64,000 bases of DNA, from assembly GCF_902491285.1 (NCBI RefSeq), contig NZ_CABUHK010000002.1, positions 62,001 through 126,000 of the forward strand. The letters run 5' to 3'. Origin of the DNA: an uncultured Bacteroides sp. (GTDB lineage: Bacteria > Bacteroidota > Bacteroidia > Bacteroidales > Bacteroidaceae). The translations under genes and the position numbers were made by a program. This document shows, in pieces, positions 28,137-37,339 of this stretch (position 1 is the first letter of the stretch; the number at the start of each line of letters is the position of its first letter). The notes under the pieces were generated by a model. That model was given only the letters and a program-made list of their open reading frames with translations. It was not told the DNA's origin and did not search any database.

Positions 28137-31124
28137 ATGCAAAACAAAGGATTTGTAAAGGTTTTTGCGGTATTACTCACCCTTGTATGTGTGTTTTATC
28201 TTTCTTTCTCTTTTGTGACCCGCTATCACATGGACAAAGCGGCACAAGACCCGAAAGGTGAAGCACATTACCTTGATTCTATGCAGAATGAAAAAGTTTA
28301 TTTGGGTAGTTATACGCTGAAACAGTGTCGCGAGATGGAGATTGGTCTGGGTCTGGACCTGAAAGGTGGTATGAACGTTATTCTTGAAGTTTCTGTACCG
28401 GATGTAGTGAAGGCTTTGGCTGACAACAAGACTGATGAAGCTTTTAACAAAGCGGTTGCAGAAGCATCAAAACAATCTATCACTAGTCAGGATGACTTTA
28501 TCACTCTTTTTGTAAAAGAGTATAAGAAACAAGCTCCCAATGGCAAATTGGCTGAATTATTTGCTACTCAGCAGTTGAAAGACAAAGTAACCACCCGCAG
28601 TTCCGACAGTGAAGTTGAAAAAGTATTGCGCGAAGAGGTAAAGGCTGCTATCGACAACTCTTATAATGTATTACGTACACGTATTGACCGTTTTGGTGTG
28701 GCACAGCCTAACATTCAGGCATTGGAAGGAAAGATGGGCCGTATCATGGTGGAACTGCCGGGTATCAAAGAACCGGAACGTGTCAGAAAACTGTTGCAGG
28801 GATCTGCTAACTTGGAATTCTGGGAAACTTTCGACGCAAAAGAAATAGTTCCTTATCTTTCTTCTGTAGATAACAGACTGCGTGATATTCTTGCCGTTGA
28901 AAGTGGTGCTGCTTCTGCTGATTCTGTAGCTACTGATACTGTTGCTGTAGCACAGGCTTCTGCAATTTCTGCTGCCGACAGTCTTGCAGCCGCATTGAAA
29001 GGCGAAACGGCAAGTAACTCTGCCGCAATGGAGCAGATGAAGAAAGAACATCCGTTGGCTTCTGTTCTCCAATTAAATCCGAATGGTTACGGGTCGGTGG
29101 TAGGTTATGCCGATTATAAAGATACTGCTCAGGTAAACCAGTACCTTGCTATGAAAGAAGTGAAAGAAATGTTGCCGAAAGATCTTCGTTTGAAATGGGG
29201 TGTAAAGGCTGCTGACTTTGACAAGCAGGGACGTATCTTTGAATTGTATGCTATCAAGTCTACTGAACGTAACGGACGTGCTCCGTTGGAAGGTGATGTG
29301 ATCACTGATGCTAAAGATGAATATGACCAGTTCAACAAGCCTTGTGTCAGTATGTCTATGAACACTGACGGCGCACGCCGCTGGGCTGTTCTGACAAAGA
29401 ACAATGTAGGCAAGGCTATCGCTATTGTACTGGATGGTTACGTATACAGCGCTCCGAATGTAAACGGTGAAATTACGGGGGGACACTCTCAGATTACCGG
29501 TAACTTTACCCCGGAGGTGACAAAAGACTTGGCTAACGTATTGAAGTCTGGTAAGATGCCTGCTCCTGCACGTATCGTTCAGGAGGATATTGTTGGTCCG
29601 TCATTGGGTCAGGAATCTATCAATCAAGGTATTATTTCATTTGTTGTTGCGTTGATTCTGTTGATGATCTATATGTGCGCTATGTACGGATTGATTCCGG
29701 GTATGGTTGCCAACTGCGCATTGGTTGTTAACTTCTTCTTCACATTAGGAATCCTTACCTCGTTCCAAGCTGCACTGACCATGTCTGGTATTGCCGGTAT
29801 GGTGTTGTCATTGGGTATGGCTGTAGATGCTAACGTGTTGATTTATGAACGTACAAAAGAAGAATTGAGAGCCGGTAAAACTGTTAAGGCTGCTTTAGCA
29901 GACGGTTATTCTAACGCATTCTCTGCTATTTTTGACTCAAACTTGACATCAATTATCACTGGTATCATTCTGTTCTATTTCGGTACGGGTCCGATTCGTG
30001 GTTTTGCCACTACGTTGATTATCGGTATCCTCTGCTCATTCTTTACAGCAGTATTCTTGACCCGTATTGTTTATGAGCACTTCATGAATAAAGACAAGTG
30101 GTTGAACTTGACATTCACTACAGGGATCTCCAAGAATCTGATGCAGAACGTGAATTACAACTTTATGGGAATGATGAAACGTTCATTCACGGTATTCGGA
30201 GCGATTATCGTTATCTGTATCATTTCATTCTTTATCCGTGGTTTGGCGCAGAGTATTGACTTTACCGGTGGACGTAACTTCGTAGTTCAGTTTGAACAGC
30301 AGGTTGAACCTGAAACAGTGCGTGACCTGTTGAAGAAGAAAATCACAGAAGATAATGTACAGGCTATTGCTTTGGGTACAGACAAGAAGACAATCCGTAT
30401 TACAACCAATTACCGTATTAATGAAGATTCTCCTACTATCGACTCTGAAATTGAAGAGTTCTTGTATCAGTCTTTGAAAGATGGTAACTTGCTGGGCGAA
30501 GGTACTACATTGGAAATCTTTATTGACCGTGATAATCGTGTCGGTGGTTCTATCATCAGTTCTCAGAAAGTAGGTCCTAGTATCGCTGATGATATCAAGA
30601 CTTCGGCTGTCTGGTCTGTATTGTTTGCATTGGTGGCTATCGGTTTGTATATCTTGCTGCGTTTCCGCAATGTAGCTTATAGTGTGGGTGCGACTGTTGC
30701 ATTGGCTGTCGATACTATTTTGATCATCGGTGCATACTCGTTATGTTATGGATGGGTTCCGTTCTCATTGGAAATTGACCAGACTTTTATTGGCGCTATT
30801 TTGACCGCTATCGGTTATTCTATCAATGACAAGGTGGTTATCTTTGACCGTATCCGTGAGTTCTTCGGTCTGTATCCGAAACGTAACCGTATGCAGTTGT
30901 TTAATGATTCATTGAATACTACTTTGGCTCGTACCATCAATACTTCATTAAGTACATTGATCGTATTGTTGTGTATCTTCGTGCTGGGTGGTGACAGTAT
31001 CCGCAGCTTCGCCTTTGCAATGATTTTGGGCGTTGTGATCGGTACATTGTCTTCTATCTTCATTGCTGCTCCTATCGCTTACCTGACTATGGGTAACAAG
31101 ATGCCGGAAGAAACAAAGGCATAA
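28137..31124 (+). CDS. secDF: Fused SecD-SecF protein translocase accessory protein
   Basis: A 995-aa inner-membrane protein that uses the proton gradient to pull exported proteins through SecYEG. SecD and SecF are fused, as is normal in Bacteroidota. The SecD half (about 1-640) has one N-terminal helix, GLGLDLKGGMNVILEV, a large periplasmic domain with a Bacteroidota-type alanine- and serine-rich insert, and helices with GMAVDANVLIYERTKEEL. The SecF half starts near 680 (GMMKRSFTVFGAI, IDFTGGRNFVVQF) and carries AIGYSINDKVVIFDRIRE. It has its own promoter and a very strong terminator. Confidence 0.96.
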   Translation: MQNKGFVKVFAVLLTLVCVFYLSFSFVTRYHMDKAAQDPKGEAHYLDSMQNEKVYLGSYTLKQCREMEIGLGLDLKGGMNVILEVSVPDVVKALADNKTDEAFNKAVAEASKQSITSQDDFITLFVKEYKKQAPNGKLAELFATQQLKDKVTTRSSDSEVEKVLREEVKAAIDNSYNVLRTRIDRFGVAQPNIQALEGKMGRIMVELPGIKEPERVRKLLQGSANLEFWETFDAKEIVPYLSSVDNRLRDILAVESGAASADSVATDTVAVAQASAISAADSLAAALKGETASNSAAMEQMKKEHPLASVLQLNPNGYGSVVGYADYKDTAQVNQYLAMKEVKEMLPKDLRLKWGVKAADFDKQGRIFELYAIKSTERNGRAPLEGDVITDAKDEYDQFNKPCVSMSMNTDGARRWAVLTKNNVGKAIAIVLDGYVYSAPNVNGEITGGHSQITGNFTPEVTKDLANVLKSGKMPAPARIVQEDIVGPSLGQESINQGIISFVVALILLMIYMCAMYGLIPGMVANCALVVNFFFTLGILTSFQAALTMSGIAGMVLSLGMAVDANVLIYERTKEELRAGKTVKAALADGYSNAFSAIFDSNLTSIITGIILFYFGTGPIRGFATTLIIGILCSFFTAVFLTRIVYEHFMNKDKWLNLTFTTGISKNLMQNVNYNFMGMMKRSFTVFGAIIVICIISFFIRGLAQSIDFTGGRNFVVQFEQQVEPETVRDLLKKKITEDNVQAIALGTDKKTIRITTNYRINEDSPTIDSEIEEFLYQSLKDGNLLGEGTTLEIFIDRDNRVGGSIISSQKVGPSIADDIKTSAVWSVLFALVAIGLYILLRFRNVAYSVGATVALAVDTILIIGAYSLCYGWVPFSLEIDQTFIGAILTAIGYSINDKVVIFDRIREFFGLYPKRNRMQLFNDSLNTTLARTINTSLSTLIVLLCIFVLGGDSIRSFAFAMILGVVIGTLSSIFIAAPIAYLTMGNKMPEETKA

Positions 31125-31149
31125 GAAAGTTTCTTTTAAGAAATAAATA

Positions 31150-31191
31150 AAAAGAGGAGGATGCTCATATCATGAGCATCCTCCTCTTTTT
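31150..31191 (+). terminator. Terminator of secDF
   Basis: A perfect 19-bp stem (31150-31168 and 31172-31190) with a 3-nt loop, ending in a run of T. Confidence 0.92.
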
Positions 31192-31256
31192 ATAATGGTC
31201 GATTGGAATTGGTTTGTGGAAAAAGGGTAGATGAATCTTCTGTGGCTTCAAAAATT

Positions 31257-31336
31257 AACTTAAGTACATTGGGTAAGTAACTTAACTTGCTTGGCATTTC
31301 AACTTAACTTGCTTGTCCCATGAAGTTAACTTGCTT
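31257..31336. repeat. Tandem array, four units, 22-bp period, AAGTTAACTT-like cores
   Basis: Near-palindromic 10-mers start at 31257, 31279, 31301 and 31323: AACTTAAGTA, AACTTAACTT (twice) and AAGTTAACTT. Units two to four continue with GCTT. Core centres are exactly 22 bp apart. It lies in the spacer between the secDF terminator and the sugar-kinase stop. Confidence 0.72.
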
Positions 31337-31389
31337 TTTTACGTTGTATCTTGCAGATCAATTCTGTTTGGCTATAATCATGAAAATAG

Positions 31390-32454
31390 TTATCTGACTA
31401 CTCTTCCTGAAGTGTTTCCTTGCATTAACTCTTCCACTTCTTCTACTGTTACTTGATTGAAATCTCCATATATGGTATTTTTCAATGCAGATGCGGCAAG
31501 GGCGAATTCCAATGTTTTTTGGTCATTGTCGGGGTAGGTCAGCAAACCATAAATCATGCCGCCTACAAATGCATCTCCTGCACCCACACGGTCTACTTCA
31601 TGGACAATATCGTAAATGCCGGTATGCCTTAATGTCCCTTTAGAATAAAGTATGGCTGCCAGCAGATTGTGATTGGAAGTGATGGTATTACGCAACTCCA
31701 GAAATATTTTCTGGCATCGGGGAGCTTGTTCTGATACTTTTTGACCGAATACTTTGAAACCGGACAAATCTAATGGATATGAGGTGTCTACAGCTTTAAA
31801 ACCTACCGGGGGAATGCCGAAAATTTCTTTGTATTCGGGTTCTGCACCAAAAATGACATCACTATATTGAACAAGGGGGAGCATTACCTCTGATGCGGAT
31901 TTACCGTAATTCCATAATTTTTTGCGGAAATTTAAGTCGCATGAGATTGTTAATCCCAGGCGGTCTGCTGTTTGCAGTGCTTCCAGGCAGGCATCTGCTC
32001 CTTCCTGTGACAGGGACGCTGCTATACCCGACCAGTGGAACCAGCCTGCATCGGAAAGAATCTTTTCCCAGTCTATCATGCCGGGACGTAAAGTGGCAAA
32101 GGAAGAGCCTTCACGGTCATATACTACATTGGAGTTACGAAATGCTGCACCGCTTTCCAGAAAGTATAATCCCATGCGTTTCCCACCATAAATAATGCCG
32201 TCTGTACCTAATCCGTAAGCTTGGAGTGAGTTTACGCAGGCTTGTGCCATTGCATTCTCGGGAAGTCTGGTAACGAATTCTGTGGGGATGCCGAAGTTGA
32301 CCAGTGATATGGCTACATTCGCTTCACTTCCTCCATAAGTAGCAATAAACTCGTTTGTTTGGGAAAAGCGCTGGAAATTGGGGGCGGTCAGCCTTAGCAT
32401 TACTTCTCCGAATGTAACGACTTTCTTGTTCTGGGTAATAGCTCTTGTATTCAT
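31390..32454 (-). CDS. PfkB family sugar kinase, 2-dehydro-3-deoxygluconokinase type
   Basis: A 354-aa ribokinase-fold kinase. The start (VVTFGEVMLRLTAPNFQRFSQ), YGGSEANVAISL and the catalytic VDRVGAGDAFVGG match KdgK, which phosphorylates KDG to KDPG on the hexuronate/Entner-Doudoroff route. The usual KdgK partner aldolase (eda) is not adjacent in this window, so the substrate rests on sequence resemblance alone; other PfkB sugars are possible. It appears to be a single-gene transcript; a weak -7 box (TATCTTCG at 32493-32486) lies before it. Confidence 0.85.
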   Translation of the reverse strand: MNTRAITQNKKVVTFGEVMLRLTAPNFQRFSQTNEFIATYGGSEANVAISLVNFGIPTEFVTRLPENAMAQACVNSLQAYGLGTDGIIYGGKRMGLYFLESGAAFRNSNVVYDREGSSFATLRPGMIDWEKILSDAGWFHWSGIAASLSQEGADACLEALQTADRLGLTISCDLNFRKKLWNYGKSASEVMLPLVQYSDVIFGAEPEYKEIFGIPPVGFKAVDTSYPLDLSGFKVFGQKVSEQAPRCQKIFLELRNTITSNHNLLAAILYSKGTLRHTGIYDIVHEVDRVGAGDAFVGGMIYGLLTYPDNDQKTLEFALAASALKNTIYGDFNQVTVEEVEELMQGNTSGRVVR

Positions 32455-32530
32455 AGTATGTTTTTAATCAGTATGTTAATTTGCACGAAGATACGATCAA
32501 AATTTTATATAAGTGCAAGAAATGTATAAA

Positions 32531-32579
32531 AATAGCCTTCTCTATTCTATATGGAACAGATAGAATAGAGAAGGCTATT
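32531..32579 (-). terminator. Long perfect hairpin after the threonine dehydrogenase gene
   Basis: Arms 32531-32550 and 32560-32579 match over 20 bp with a 9-nt loop. It lies 22 bp past the dehydrogenase stop and ends that minus-strand transcript before the sugar-kinase gene. Confidence 0.85.
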
Positions 32580-32601
32580 TTATTTATTCAATATTAGTGG
32601 T

Positions 32602-33555
32602 TTATTTATTGAATCGTATTTTTAGTTTGGCAAGCATATCCTGTGTCATGCTGTCTAGATCATATTCCGGTTTCCATCCCCATTCCTCACGGGCACAAGT
32701 GTCGTCCAGTGAGTTCGGCCATGATTCGGCGATAGCTTGACGTAGCGGATCTACTTTGTACTCCATATGGAAGTCGAGCATATACTTCTTTATATTGTTA
32801 TAAATAATTTCCGGATCAAAACTCATTGAAGCAATGTTGAACGAATTGCGATGAATTAGTTTGTCGGGATTCGCTTCCATGATTTCAATGGCTGCACGTA
32901 AACCGTCAGGCATATACATCATATCCATGAATGTACCGGCTGCAATAGGACATTCAAATTTTTCACCTTTTACAGCCGAATAATAGATGTCTACAGCATA
33001 ATCAGTGGTCCCGCCACCCGGAGGTGTGACATACGAAATTAATCCGGGGAAACGAACGGAGCGGGTATCTACGCCAAAACGGATATGGTAATAATCGCTC
33101 AGTAATTCTCCTGATACTTTTGTAACGCCATACATGGTACGCGGATTACGGATAGTGTCTTGCGGGGTCTTGTCTTTAGGGGTGTTGTTGCCGAAGACAC
33201 CGATAGAACTTGGGGTAAATACGGCGCAACCCATTTCGCGTGCTACTTCCAATACGTTGAACAGGCCTCCCATGCCTATTTTCCATGCTAGTTGAGGTTT
33301 GGCTTCTGCTACAGCCGATAGTAAGGCTGCCAGGTTGTAAATGGTGTCGATGTTGTACTTTGATACAGTTTCGGCAATTTGTTGTTCGTTGGTGATATCT
33401 ACGATGGCAGAAGGGCCTGATTCTTTTAATTCCCCTTTAGGCTCAGCACCGGGAATATATCCGGCTACGATATTACCATTGTAAATACTTCTCAATTTCA
33501 TGGTTAGTTCCGAACCGATCTGACCGGTGGAGCCGATAATTAATACATTTTTCAT
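32602..33555 (-). CDS. L-threonine 3-dehydrogenase, SDR (epimerase-like) type
   Basis: This oxidises threonine with NAD to 2-amino-3-ketobutyrate. It is 317 aa with the extended-SDR fold: glycine motif GSTGQIG (residues 8-14), active-site Tyr142 and Lys146 in MYGVTK, and TPSSIGVFG. The sequence pattern (VDITNEQQI, LAALLSAVAEAKPQLAW, SVRFPGLIS) is that of the short-chain TDH group and not of the zinc-dependent enzyme. The divergent neighbour is kbl, which uses its product, and this supports the assignment. A TATCTTTG -7 box is at 33597-33590. Confidence 0.9.
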   Translation of the reverse strand: MKNVLIIGSTGQIGSELTMKLRSIYNGNIVAGYIPGAEPKGELKESGPSAIVDITNEQQIAETVSKYNIDTIYNLAALLSAVAEAKPQLAWKIGMGGLFNVLEVAREMGCAVFTPSSIGVFGNNTPKDKTPQDTIRNPRTMYGVTKVSGELLSDYYHIRFGVDTRSVRFPGLISYVTPPGGGTTDYAVDIYYSAVKGEKFECPIAAGTFMDMMYMPDGLRAAIEIMEANPDKLIHRNSFNIASMSFDPEIIYNNIKKYMLDFHMEYKVDPLRQAIAESWPNSLDDTCAREEWGWKPEYDLDSMTQDMLAKLKIRFNK

Positions 33556-33589
33556 AGTTTGCTATTTGCTTTAAGTTTTCTTTTGGAAG

Positions 33590-33597
33590 CAAAGATA
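33590..33597 (-). promoter_or_regulatory. Candidate -7 box of the threonine dehydrogenase gene
   Basis: Minus-strand TATCTTTG with CAAA (TTTG on the minus strand) at 33620-33623, spacing 22 bp. Confidence 0.55.
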
Positions 33598-33725
33598 GAT
33601 AGAAAACTGCATATTTTATCAAAATTTTCTCTATAATTTAATCGGATATCAAAAAAAAATAAGAACTTTGTCAAGTCAGACTGATTTTTAAACTTAAACT
33701 ATATACTTAATAAAAAAACAAAGCT

Positions 33726-34916
33726 ATGTATGGTAAAATGAAGGAGTTCCTTGCGAAGGAACTGGCTGATATTAAGGCAGCCGGATTGTATAAAAATGAA
33801 CGTATAATTACCACACCTCAGCGTGCGGACATCAAGGTGAATGACGGAGAAGATGTGTTGAACTTTTGTGCCAACAATTATTTAGGTTTGTCAGATAATC
33901 AACGCTTGATCAATGCTGCCAAAGAGGCGATGGACACACATGGCTTCGGTATGTCTTCCGTACGCTTTATCTGTGGAACTCAGGATTTGCACAAACAGCT
34001 GGAAGCTGCCATTTCTGATTATTTTAAAACAGAAGATACTATACTTTATGCAGCTTGTTTTGATGCTAACGGTGGTTTGTTCGAACCGCTGTTTACAGAA
34101 GAAGATGCTATTATTTCAGATGCGTTGAATCATGCATCTATTATAGATGGTGTACGCTTGTGTAAGGCAAAACGCTATCGTTATGCCAATGCTGATATGG
34201 CTGACTTGGAACGTTGTTTGCAGGAAGCGCAGGCACAGCGTCATCGTATTATTGCTACAGATGGTGTATTCTCGATGGATGGTAATGTGGCTCCATTGGA
34301 TAAGATTTGTGAACTGGCGGAAAAATATGACGCGTTGGTAATGGTGGATGAATCTCATTCGGCCGGTGTGGTAGGTCCTACAGGGCATGGCGTGGCCGAA
34401 CAGTTTAATGCATACGGGCGTGTGGATATCTTTACTGGTACATTAGGTAAAGCATTTGGTGGGGCAATGGGAGGATTTACCACCGGTAAGAAAGAAATTA
34501 TTGATATGTTGCGCCAGCGTTCCCGTCCTTATTTATTCTCTAATTCTGTAGCTCCTGCCATTATCGGTGCTAGTCTGGAAATGTTTAAGATATTGAAAGA
34601 AAGTGATGCTTTGCATACTAAGCTGATGGATAATGTGAATTATTTCCGTGACAGGATGCTGGCTGCCGGTTTTGACATCAAACCAACTCAGAGCGCGATT
34701 TGTGCTGTGATGCTTTATGATGCGAAACTGTCTCAGGATTTTGCCGCCAAGATGCAGAAAGAGGGCATATATGTAACCGGTTTCTATTATCCGGTTGTTC
34801 CGAAAGGACAGGCACGTATCCGTGTCCAGTTGTCTGCCGGGCATGAAAAGGCACATTTGGATAAGGCAATTGCTGCATTTATTAAAGTGGGCAAAGAACT
34901 TGGGGTGATTAAATAA
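33726..34916 (+). CDS. kbl: Glycine C-acetyltransferase (2-amino-3-ketobutyrate CoA ligase)
   Basis: This PLP enzyme splits 2-amino-3-ketobutyrate with CoA into glycine and acetyl-CoA, the second step of threonine breakdown. It is 396 aa, the standard length. CANNYLGL, ALNHASIIDGVRL, MVDESHSAGVVG and the PLP lysine Lys242 in TLGKAFGGA are all present. It is divergent from the threonine dehydrogenase gene with a 170-bp shared promoter region, in which GAACTTTG (33663-33670) may be its -7 box. A terminator follows at 34944-34984. Confidence 0.95.
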   Translation: MYGKMKEFLAKELADIKAAGLYKNERIITTPQRADIKVNDGEDVLNFCANNYLGLSDNQRLINAAKEAMDTHGFGMSSVRFICGTQDLHKQLEAAISDYFKTEDTILYAACFDANGGLFEPLFTEEDAIISDALNHASIIDGVRLCKAKRYRYANADMADLERCLQEAQAQRHRIIATDGVFSMDGNVAPLDKICELAEKYDALVMVDESHSAGVVGPTGHGVAEQFNAYGRVDIFTGTLGKAFGGAMGGFTTGKKEIIDMLRQRSRPYLFSNSVAPAIIGASLEMFKILKESDALHTKLMDNVNYFRDRMLAAGFDIKPTQSAICAVMLYDAKLSQDFAAKMQKEGIYVTGFYYPVVPKGQARIRVQLSAGHEKAHLDKAIAAFIKVGKELGVIK

Positions 34917-34943
34917 TCAGATTTGAAAGCTATCCAGTAAAAT

Positions 34944-34984
34944 AAGAGCAGTAAACGGTTGTATAACAATTGTTTACTGCTCTT
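34944..34984 (+). terminator. Terminator between kbl and the tRNA
   Basis: AAGAGCAGTAAAC (34944-34956) pairs perfectly with 34972-34984. It serves kbl and, from the other strand, the tRNA transcript. Confidence 0.85.
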
Positions 34985-34986
34985 TG

Positions 34987-35058
34987 TAGCCCCGAGGGGA
35001 ATCGAACCCCTATCTAAAGTTTAGGAAACTTCTATTCTATCCGTTGAACTACAAGGCC
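34987..35058 (-). tRNA. tRNA-Arg (anticodon CCU)
   Basis: The 72-nt minus-strand sequence folds as a cloverleaf: acceptor GGCCTTG/CGGGGCT with three G-U pairs, D-stem GTTC/GAAT, anticodon stem GAAGT/ACTTT with loop TTCCTAA, T-arm AGGGG-TTCGATT-CCCCT, discriminator A. The CCA end is not encoded. Anticodon CCT reads AGG arginine codons. Confidence 0.92.
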
Positions 35059-35070
35059 CCTTTATGGGTA

Positions 35071-35101
35071 CAAAGGTACTTCTTTTTGTTAAAATGGCAA
35101 T
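35071..35101 (-). promoter_or_regulatory. Promoter of tRNA-Arg
   Basis: Minus strand: ATTG (35101-35098), 19-nt spacer, TACCTTTG (35078-35071). Predicted start a few bases before the mature 5' end. Confidence 0.65.
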
Positions 35102-35401
35102 ATGAAAGATTGAAAAATGTCTTAAGTGGGAAGAAAATAATCCTTTCTTTGTTGTTTTGTTGTTTTTTGTCTGTTTTTTATAATCTAATAATGTTGTTAT
35201 TCTGCTATAAACTTTCATGTTGTTCATAAAACATGGATAAAAATAATAAATTGTAAAAATGAATCGTTTTTGATGCTGTCATAATGATAGGAATTTATGC
35301 TTTTAAACAGGTAATTATCTCTGCTTTTTCTTAGCTTGGAAACAAATAAACCTTTAATTTTGTACATTTTGATATTCAAACGTAGTTTGATAGCGGAATA
35401 T

Positions 35402-35432
35402 TTTGTCCTTTGACAGAACTTTCCGAACTTTG
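35402..35432 (+). promoter_or_regulatory. Promoter of korAB
   Basis: TTTG (35402-35405), 19-nt spacer, GAACTTTG (35425-35432), one base off TAnnTTTG. Predicted leader about 30 nt. Confidence 0.6.
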
Positions 35433-35468
35433 CAAACAGTGAAATTTTGTAACCCTAAATAATAAGTT

Positions 35469-37316
35469 ATGGCAGATGAAATGATAGTCAAGGAGTTGGA
35501 CCAAGTGGTGGTCCGTTTCTCAGGCGACTCAGGCGATGGTATGCAGCTGGCCGGAAATATCTTTTCTAATATTTCGGCTACAGTGGGAAATGATATCAGT
35601 ACATTCCCCGATTACCCGGCGGATATACGTGCCCCGCAAGGTTCGTTGACCGGTGTGTCAGGTTTCCAGGTGCATATCGGTGCGGGTAAAGTTTTTACCC
35701 CTGGTGACAAATGCGACGTGCTGGTCGCAATGAATGCCGCTGCATTGAAAACACAATACAAATTTGCGAAGTCCACAGCTTGTATCATTATTGATACAGA
35801 TTGTTTTCAGAAATCAGACCTGGACAAGGCGGCTTTCAAAACAGACAATCCGATTGAAGAAATGGGTATTAAGCAGGATGTAATTGCTGCTCCTATTTCG
35901 CAGATGGTGAAAGATTGTCTGGCAGATACAGGCATGGACAACAAGTCAATGTTGAAATGTCGTAATATGTTTGCTTTGGGATTGGTCTGCTGGTTGTTTA
36001 ATCGTGACCTGGCGGTTGCTGAAAATTTCTTGCGCGAGAAATTTGCAAAGAAGCCGCAAATAGCTGAAGCGAATATTAAAGTGATACACGCCGGATATGA
36101 TTATGGGCACAATACGCATGCGTCTGTGGATCATACTTATAAGGTGGAAACTAAGTCTAAAGTACCTGGAAAGTACATGGATATCAGCGGAAACAAGGCT
36201 ACGGCTTATGGCTTAATTGCTGCTGCCGAGAAAGCAGGTCTGCGTTTGTTCCTGGGATCTTATCCCATTACTCCGGCAACAGATATCTTGCATGAACTTT
36301 CTAAACATAAATCATTGGGAGTGACTACGGTTCAATGTGAAGATGAAATTTCAGGTTGCGCTACGGCTATCGGTGCCTCGTTTGCAGGTGCGTTGGCAGC
36401 TACTTCTACTTCGGGACCGGGTGTTTGTCTGAAATCAGAGGCTATGAATCTGGCTGTTATTACAGAATTACCATTGGTGGTTATTAATGTACAGCGCGGC
36501 GGTCCTTCTACTGGTTTGCCTACTAAGTCTGAGCAAACAGATTTATTGCAGGCTTTGTTTGGCCGTAACGGTGAATCTCCTATGCCGGTCATTGCCGCAG
36601 CTTCTCCAACTCATTGTTTTGATGCTGCTTATGATGCTTGTAAGATTGCCTTGGAACACATGACCCCGGTGGTGTTGCTGACTGATGGTTTTGTAGCAAA
36701 TGGTTCCGGTGCATGGAAGTTGCCTGATCTGGCGAACTATCCGGCTATTAACCCACCCTATGTTACTCCGGAAATGAAGGATAATTATACTCCTTACAAG
36801 CGTAACGCCGAAACAGGTGTCCGTTATTGGGCATTGCCGGGACAGGAAGGTTATATGCATATTTTGGGAGGCTTGGAAAAAGACAGTGATACAGGTGCTA
36901 TTTCTACCGAGCCTGAAAACCATAATTTGATGTGCCGTTTGCGTGCCGAGAAGGTTGCTAAAATTCCAGTGCCTGATGTTAAGGTGCAAGGCTGCGTAGA
37001 GGATGCAGATTTGCTGATAGTAGGTTTCGGTGGAACTTACGGTCATTTATATTCAGCAATGGAGGAAATGAACCATGCGGGCAAGAAGGTTGCTTTGGCA
37101 CATTTTGTTCATTTGAACCCGCTGCCTCACAATACGGCAGAAGTGCTGAAGAAATATAAGAAGGTAGTCGTGGCTGAGCAGAATCTTGGTCAGTTTGCCG
37201 GATATCTCCGTATGAAAGTGGACGGATTTGTTCCTTATCAGTTTAATGAGGTAAAAGGCCAGCCGTTCGTAGTCAGCGAGTTAGTTGATGCTTTCACTGA
37301 GATTTTAAATAAATAA
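35469..37316 (+). CDS. korA: 2-oxoacid:ferredoxin oxidoreductase, alpha subunit (gamma-alpha fusion)
   Basis: With KorB this interconverts 2-oxoglutarate and succinyl-CoA using ferredoxin, in the anaerobic branch of central metabolism. It is 615 aa: the gamma domain (about 1-190, VVRFSGDSGDGMQLAGNIF) is fused in front of the pyrimidine-binding alpha domain (about 205-610, GSYPITPATDILHELS and CEDEISGCATAIGASFAGA). This is the usual arrangement in the KGOR branch. The korB gene starts 23 bp downstream. 2-Oxoglutarate is the likeliest substrate from overall resemblance, but other 2-oxoacids cannot be excluded. Confidence 0.9.
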   Translation: MADEMIVKELDQVVVRFSGDSGDGMQLAGNIFSNISATVGNDISTFPDYPADIRAPQGSLTGVSGFQVHIGAGKVFTPGDKCDVLVAMNAAALKTQYKFAKSTACIIIDTDCFQKSDLDKAAFKTDNPIEEMGIKQDVIAAPISQMVKDCLADTGMDNKSMLKCRNMFALGLVCWLFNRDLAVAENFLREKFAKKPQIAEANIKVIHAGYDYGHNTHASVDHTYKVETKSKVPGKYMDISGNKATAYGLIAAAEKAGLRLFLGSYPITPATDILHELSKHKSLGVTTVQCEDEISGCATAIGASFAGALAATSTSGPGVCLKSEAMNLAVITELPLVVINVQRGGPSTGLPTKSEQTDLLQALFGRNGESPMPVIAAASPTHCFDAAYDACKIALEHMTPVVLLTDGFVANGSGAWKLPDLANYPAINPPYVTPEMKDNYTPYKRNAETGVRYWALPGQEGYMHILGGLEKDSDTGAISTEPENHNLMCRLRAEKVAKIPVPDVKVQGCVEDADLLIVGFGGTYGHLYSAMEEMNHAGKKVALAHFVHLNPLPHNTAEVLKKYKKVVVAEQNLGQFAGYLRMKVDGFVPYQFNEVKGQPFVVSELVDAFTEILNK

Positions 37317-37339
37317 TAACCGTAAAGAAAGTAAAGACT

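Larger units (their letters stand above)
35059..35468. other. AT-rich spacer between tRNA-Arg and korA
   Basis: Apart from the tRNA promoter and the korA promoter (35402-35432) this 410-bp region shows nothing I can assign. It is AT-rich and has no credible coding frame. Confidence 0.6.
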
